DNA from: Hyaloscypha bicolor E
Lineage: Eukaryota > Ascomycota > Leotiomycetes > Helotiales > Hyaloscyphaceae
Reading direction: 5' to 3'
DNA: 64,000 nucleotides
Assembly: GCF_002865645.1 (NCBI RefSeq)
Contig: NW_020194667.1
Coordinates: 1,449,762-1,513,761, forward strand
The notes beneath the pieces were generated by a model that was not told the origin of the DNA, searched no databases, and saw only the letters and a program-made list of their open reading frames with translations. Both the position numbers and the translations under genes were made by a program. This document shows positions 61,230 to 64,000 of this stretch, piece after piece (the stretch's first letter is position 1; each line of letters starts with the position of its first letter).

Positions 61230-62150
61230 AAAAAAATATAAGACTAAAATAAGGCCAGAATTATTTAAGATATTACTTAATTAATTATTTCTTCTATAAA
61301 AACTCTAGTAATATTTAGAGCTAAATATCTTGAAATTTTAATTAAAAGTATTAATAAAGATTAGAATAATTCTATTCTAGTAACTAAAACTCGTCTATAA
61401 CCCGATTATTCTATAGGGTTTAGGCAAGAGATATTTATAAAAGATTAGCTTAAAAGGCTTAAACCTTTTATAGGCAAGCTTATAAATACTTTTTTCTTTA
61501 TAACTATATATTATATATATTTCTTATTTCTAACCTATAAAGTAAAATATAGTATTATAGTATTTAATATTATAGACTAATAGAATATTTATAATATAAT
61601 AATAGTAATAAAAAATATTATTAAATTCTTTAGACTAGTAAAATATAAAAAGGAACTTTATTAGGAATTCCTTCTATTTTTAATCTTATACAATTATAGT
61701 ATAATAAGAATTTATAACTACTATACTCTAATTAATAGAAATAAAACTACTTTCTATTACTATTTTATTAAAAAGTTTAATTTTATTAATAAAAAAAATA
61801 AAAACAAATAGATCTTATATAAATTCATTAAAAATATTTATAATATATAAATACCGACTTATTTAAAAAAAATCTATTTAGCTATTAATAACTTGCTATC
61901 CGATCTGAATTTTGAGGTCTTATAATATTCCGAGCTAGGGAAATCTGAACTTTTATAAGAATTAGAAAGCTATTATCTCTTTAACTAAATAAGTTATAAT
62001 ATTATATTTCTAGAAAAAGCTAATAATTAATTAAGCCATATTAATTTGCGAGATATTATTTCTAATATTTTTATATTATAGAAAATTAATAGGAAAGCAT
62101 TTAAAAAGCCAAAGAAAAGAGTTCGGTTTATGAAATTATACTAGTTATAA
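61230..62150 (+). pseudogene. RIP-killed gene resembling the DUF7924 fungal family
   Basis: A single plus-strand frame of about 300 codons keeps a recognisable conserved order: PDYSIGF, then LKRLKPFIGKL, then YFLFLTYKVKYS, then IIKFFRLVKYKKEL, then RIYNYYTLINRNKTTFYYY, and finally PTYLKKIYLAINNLLSDLNF. This follows, in order and spacing, what I recall of the DUF7924 domain found in many filamentous fungi, often in large variable families. More than ten TAA/TAG codons sit where Gln, Trp or Arg would be. Cys-to-Tyr, Gly-to-Ser/Asn and Met-to-Ile changes fit G-to-A. The 3' end (KPKKRVRFMKL) leads into a stop. The family name is from memory and needs a search. Confidence 0.65.
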
Positions 62151-64000
62151 AATATTATTTAAAAATAAGAATACTTTTAAAGTAATTAGCTATTTAGGAA
62201 AAGAGATAAATATATAGGCGAGATAAGAACTAGAAGTATTTATTTACTAGTTTTGGGGAAATCTATATAATATAATAATATTTATAAAAATAACTAATTT
62301 ATATAATTTAATTCTATAATTAATTAATTTAAAACATTACTAGAAGTAATAAATAAATAAGGAACTTTTATTTCTTTTTCTTTTTCTTTTTTCTTTTTAT
62401 TTCTTTTCTTGCCCTATTCTCTTATCTAATATATATAGCTTTAGTTTACTTTATTATTAGTTAAAAACGCTTAGTTAGTTTCTTGACTTATAAGGGAATT
62501 AAGCTACTTACTATTTGTATCCGGGAAAAAACTATTTAATTCTGGGACTATATTCTTTATATTACTTATCTAGATCTAATTATTTATTCTTATTTATTTA
62601 TATTTGAGCGGCCCTACTCGGCCTTACTATAATTTCTATTATTACTACTAAAATTCGGATCTCTATTACTTAAATTATTATTATTACTATTACTTAATAG
62701 TTTAATCTTTTCTAAAACAAGAGCCCTAATATTAATAAAGTAATTGAATCCTCTTCCGGTTTAAGAATAACTAGCCCTTATATAAGGTCGCTTTCTTAAT
62801 TTTATTAAATAGTATATCCGAATAAATCTTTTATTCTAGTTAGGGAAAATAATAAAGATATATTCCTATAAATAGCTTTTATTTTATATCTAAACTAGCT
62901 TTATATTATTTTCTATTTATGAAACCTTACTTTTCCTTAGTTTTAATAATATTTAGTATATCTTGGAATATATAATAGTATTATAATAGGTTAAAGCCTT
63001 TACTAGTATCTTTTTACTAGAATAAATATCTAATATTTTAGAATTAATTAGTAAATAAAAGTATTTCGAGATTAATAATAATTTAAATTTAAGATTATAT
63101 ATTATATTATTTCTAATTCTAGTATATTTAAAGAAGCCTTAAAAGAGCTACTTTTAATATTTAGTAACTAGTATTATCTCTAATATTATAAATAGACTTC
63201 GAGAAGTTTATAAGATATATTAGTAGCTATTATTAATAAAGATTAATAGATATTTATAATTAACCTAAGATTATATATTATTAATCTCAAATATAGTAGT
63301 TAATAATACTATAAGGGAATTAGGTAATCTAATATAAAGCTCTAAAATATATTCTTAGGAAGTAATTAAAGTTATAATAAGTGCTATATATAGCTTTTAT
63401 TATTTTATAAATTATAAGTTCTTATTACTAGTATTATAGGTATTATAATTATTATTAGTATTTATAAAATAATAGATATTATTATTAATCTCTATATATA
63501 TATCTTAGTACTCTTATTTTATATTATAGGTTTATTTTCTAGTATTATATTAGCTAGGGCAAAATAACTTTAAAAAGCTTATAATATATAATAGTACTTA
63601 TTATTAATCGGAGTTACTAAATATCTAAAAAGAACCTTATATTATATTTCACTTAAGAAATAGAAAGAAAATACCATTCGAGATATATTTCGTTAATAAC
63701 TTATTTCTTAAGATTTCTAAAATAGGATATTTATAAAATAACTAGTTACTTTTAAGCTTAGTAACTAATATAAGATTAAATAAGATTCTTAATTAATCTT
63801 TAGTAATTCAGGTATAGCTATTAAGACTAAATATATTAATTAGATACTCGAAAACTTTTCTGTTTTTATATAAGCTAAAATATATCTTATAAACTCGGAA
63901 AATATTTATTTATAAAGCCAAGTCTTAAGAATATAGTTTATAAAGTATTAATATCTATATATTATTTTTATTAAACTAAGAATCCGACTTATTTAGATAT
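62151..64000. other. RIP-mutated AT-rich block to window end
   Basis: TA-rich DNA with no assignable gene. A slightly less mutated part occurs near 62580-62770 but gives no recognisable product. The block continues past the window edge. Confidence 0.5.

Overview
The window looks like a chromosome segment of a filamentous ascomycete (Pezizomycotina). Genes carry short GT...AG introns (42-172 nt) with CTAAC/CTGAC-like branch points. The protein families are typical of the group: a Zn2Cys6 regulator, a fungal amino-acid permease, a NACHT/STAND relic and a left-handed beta-helix synthetase tail. About half of the window is repeat DNA mutated by RIP (repeat-induced point mutation: C-to-T and G-to-A on both strands, with TA-rich sequence and TAA/TAG stops). 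I cannot name the species; a leotiomycete-like genome is a guess.

Positions 1-27.3 kb are gene-bearing and base-balanced. In order: the 3' part of an NRPS-like adenylating enzyme with membrane-embedded beta-helix modules (+); an unrecognised 294-aa protein (-); a three-RRM RNA-binding protein (-); a possible 86-aa protein (+); an unrecognised 438-aa protein with a predicted membrane segment near its C-terminus (-); a Zn2Cys6 regulator (+); an Amt/Mep ammonium transporter (+); an APC-family permease (+); a broken STAND NTPase (-); and a 296-aa protein with two related SH3-like segments (-). Most intron positions were worked out by joining frames at splice signals. The ammonium transporter and the permease lie in tandem with GATA-type motifs upstream, which suggests nitrogen-regulated uptake; this is inference.

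Positions 22.9-30.6 kb are a transition zone of small mobile debris: two short elements with terminal inverted repeats, an 18-20 bp minisatellite with a 76-bp higher-order repeat, a clean solo LTR with a 5-bp target duplication (CAAAA), a RING-finger relic that has lost zinc-binding cysteines, and an ankyrin-repeat relic that runs into the AT-rich block.

Positions 30.6-64 kb are a gene-poor RIP block. Two related full-length Ty3/gypsy elements can still be delimited to the base: 36484-43157 (274-bp LTRs, ATTAT duplication) and 45517-52146 (245-bp LTRs, GTAAT duplication). Both read on the minus strand, with recognisable reverse transcriptase, RNase H-side and integrase remnants. A related solo LTR (60149-60380, GCTAA duplication) is much less mutated. 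The second element splits an older unidentified reading frame. A RIP-killed gene whose protein resembles the fungal DUF7924 family lies at about 61.2-62.15 kb. No rRNA, tRNA or CRISPR array was found. I saw no clear new functional system; the most informative content is the nested structure of the RIP block and the captured host genes within it.
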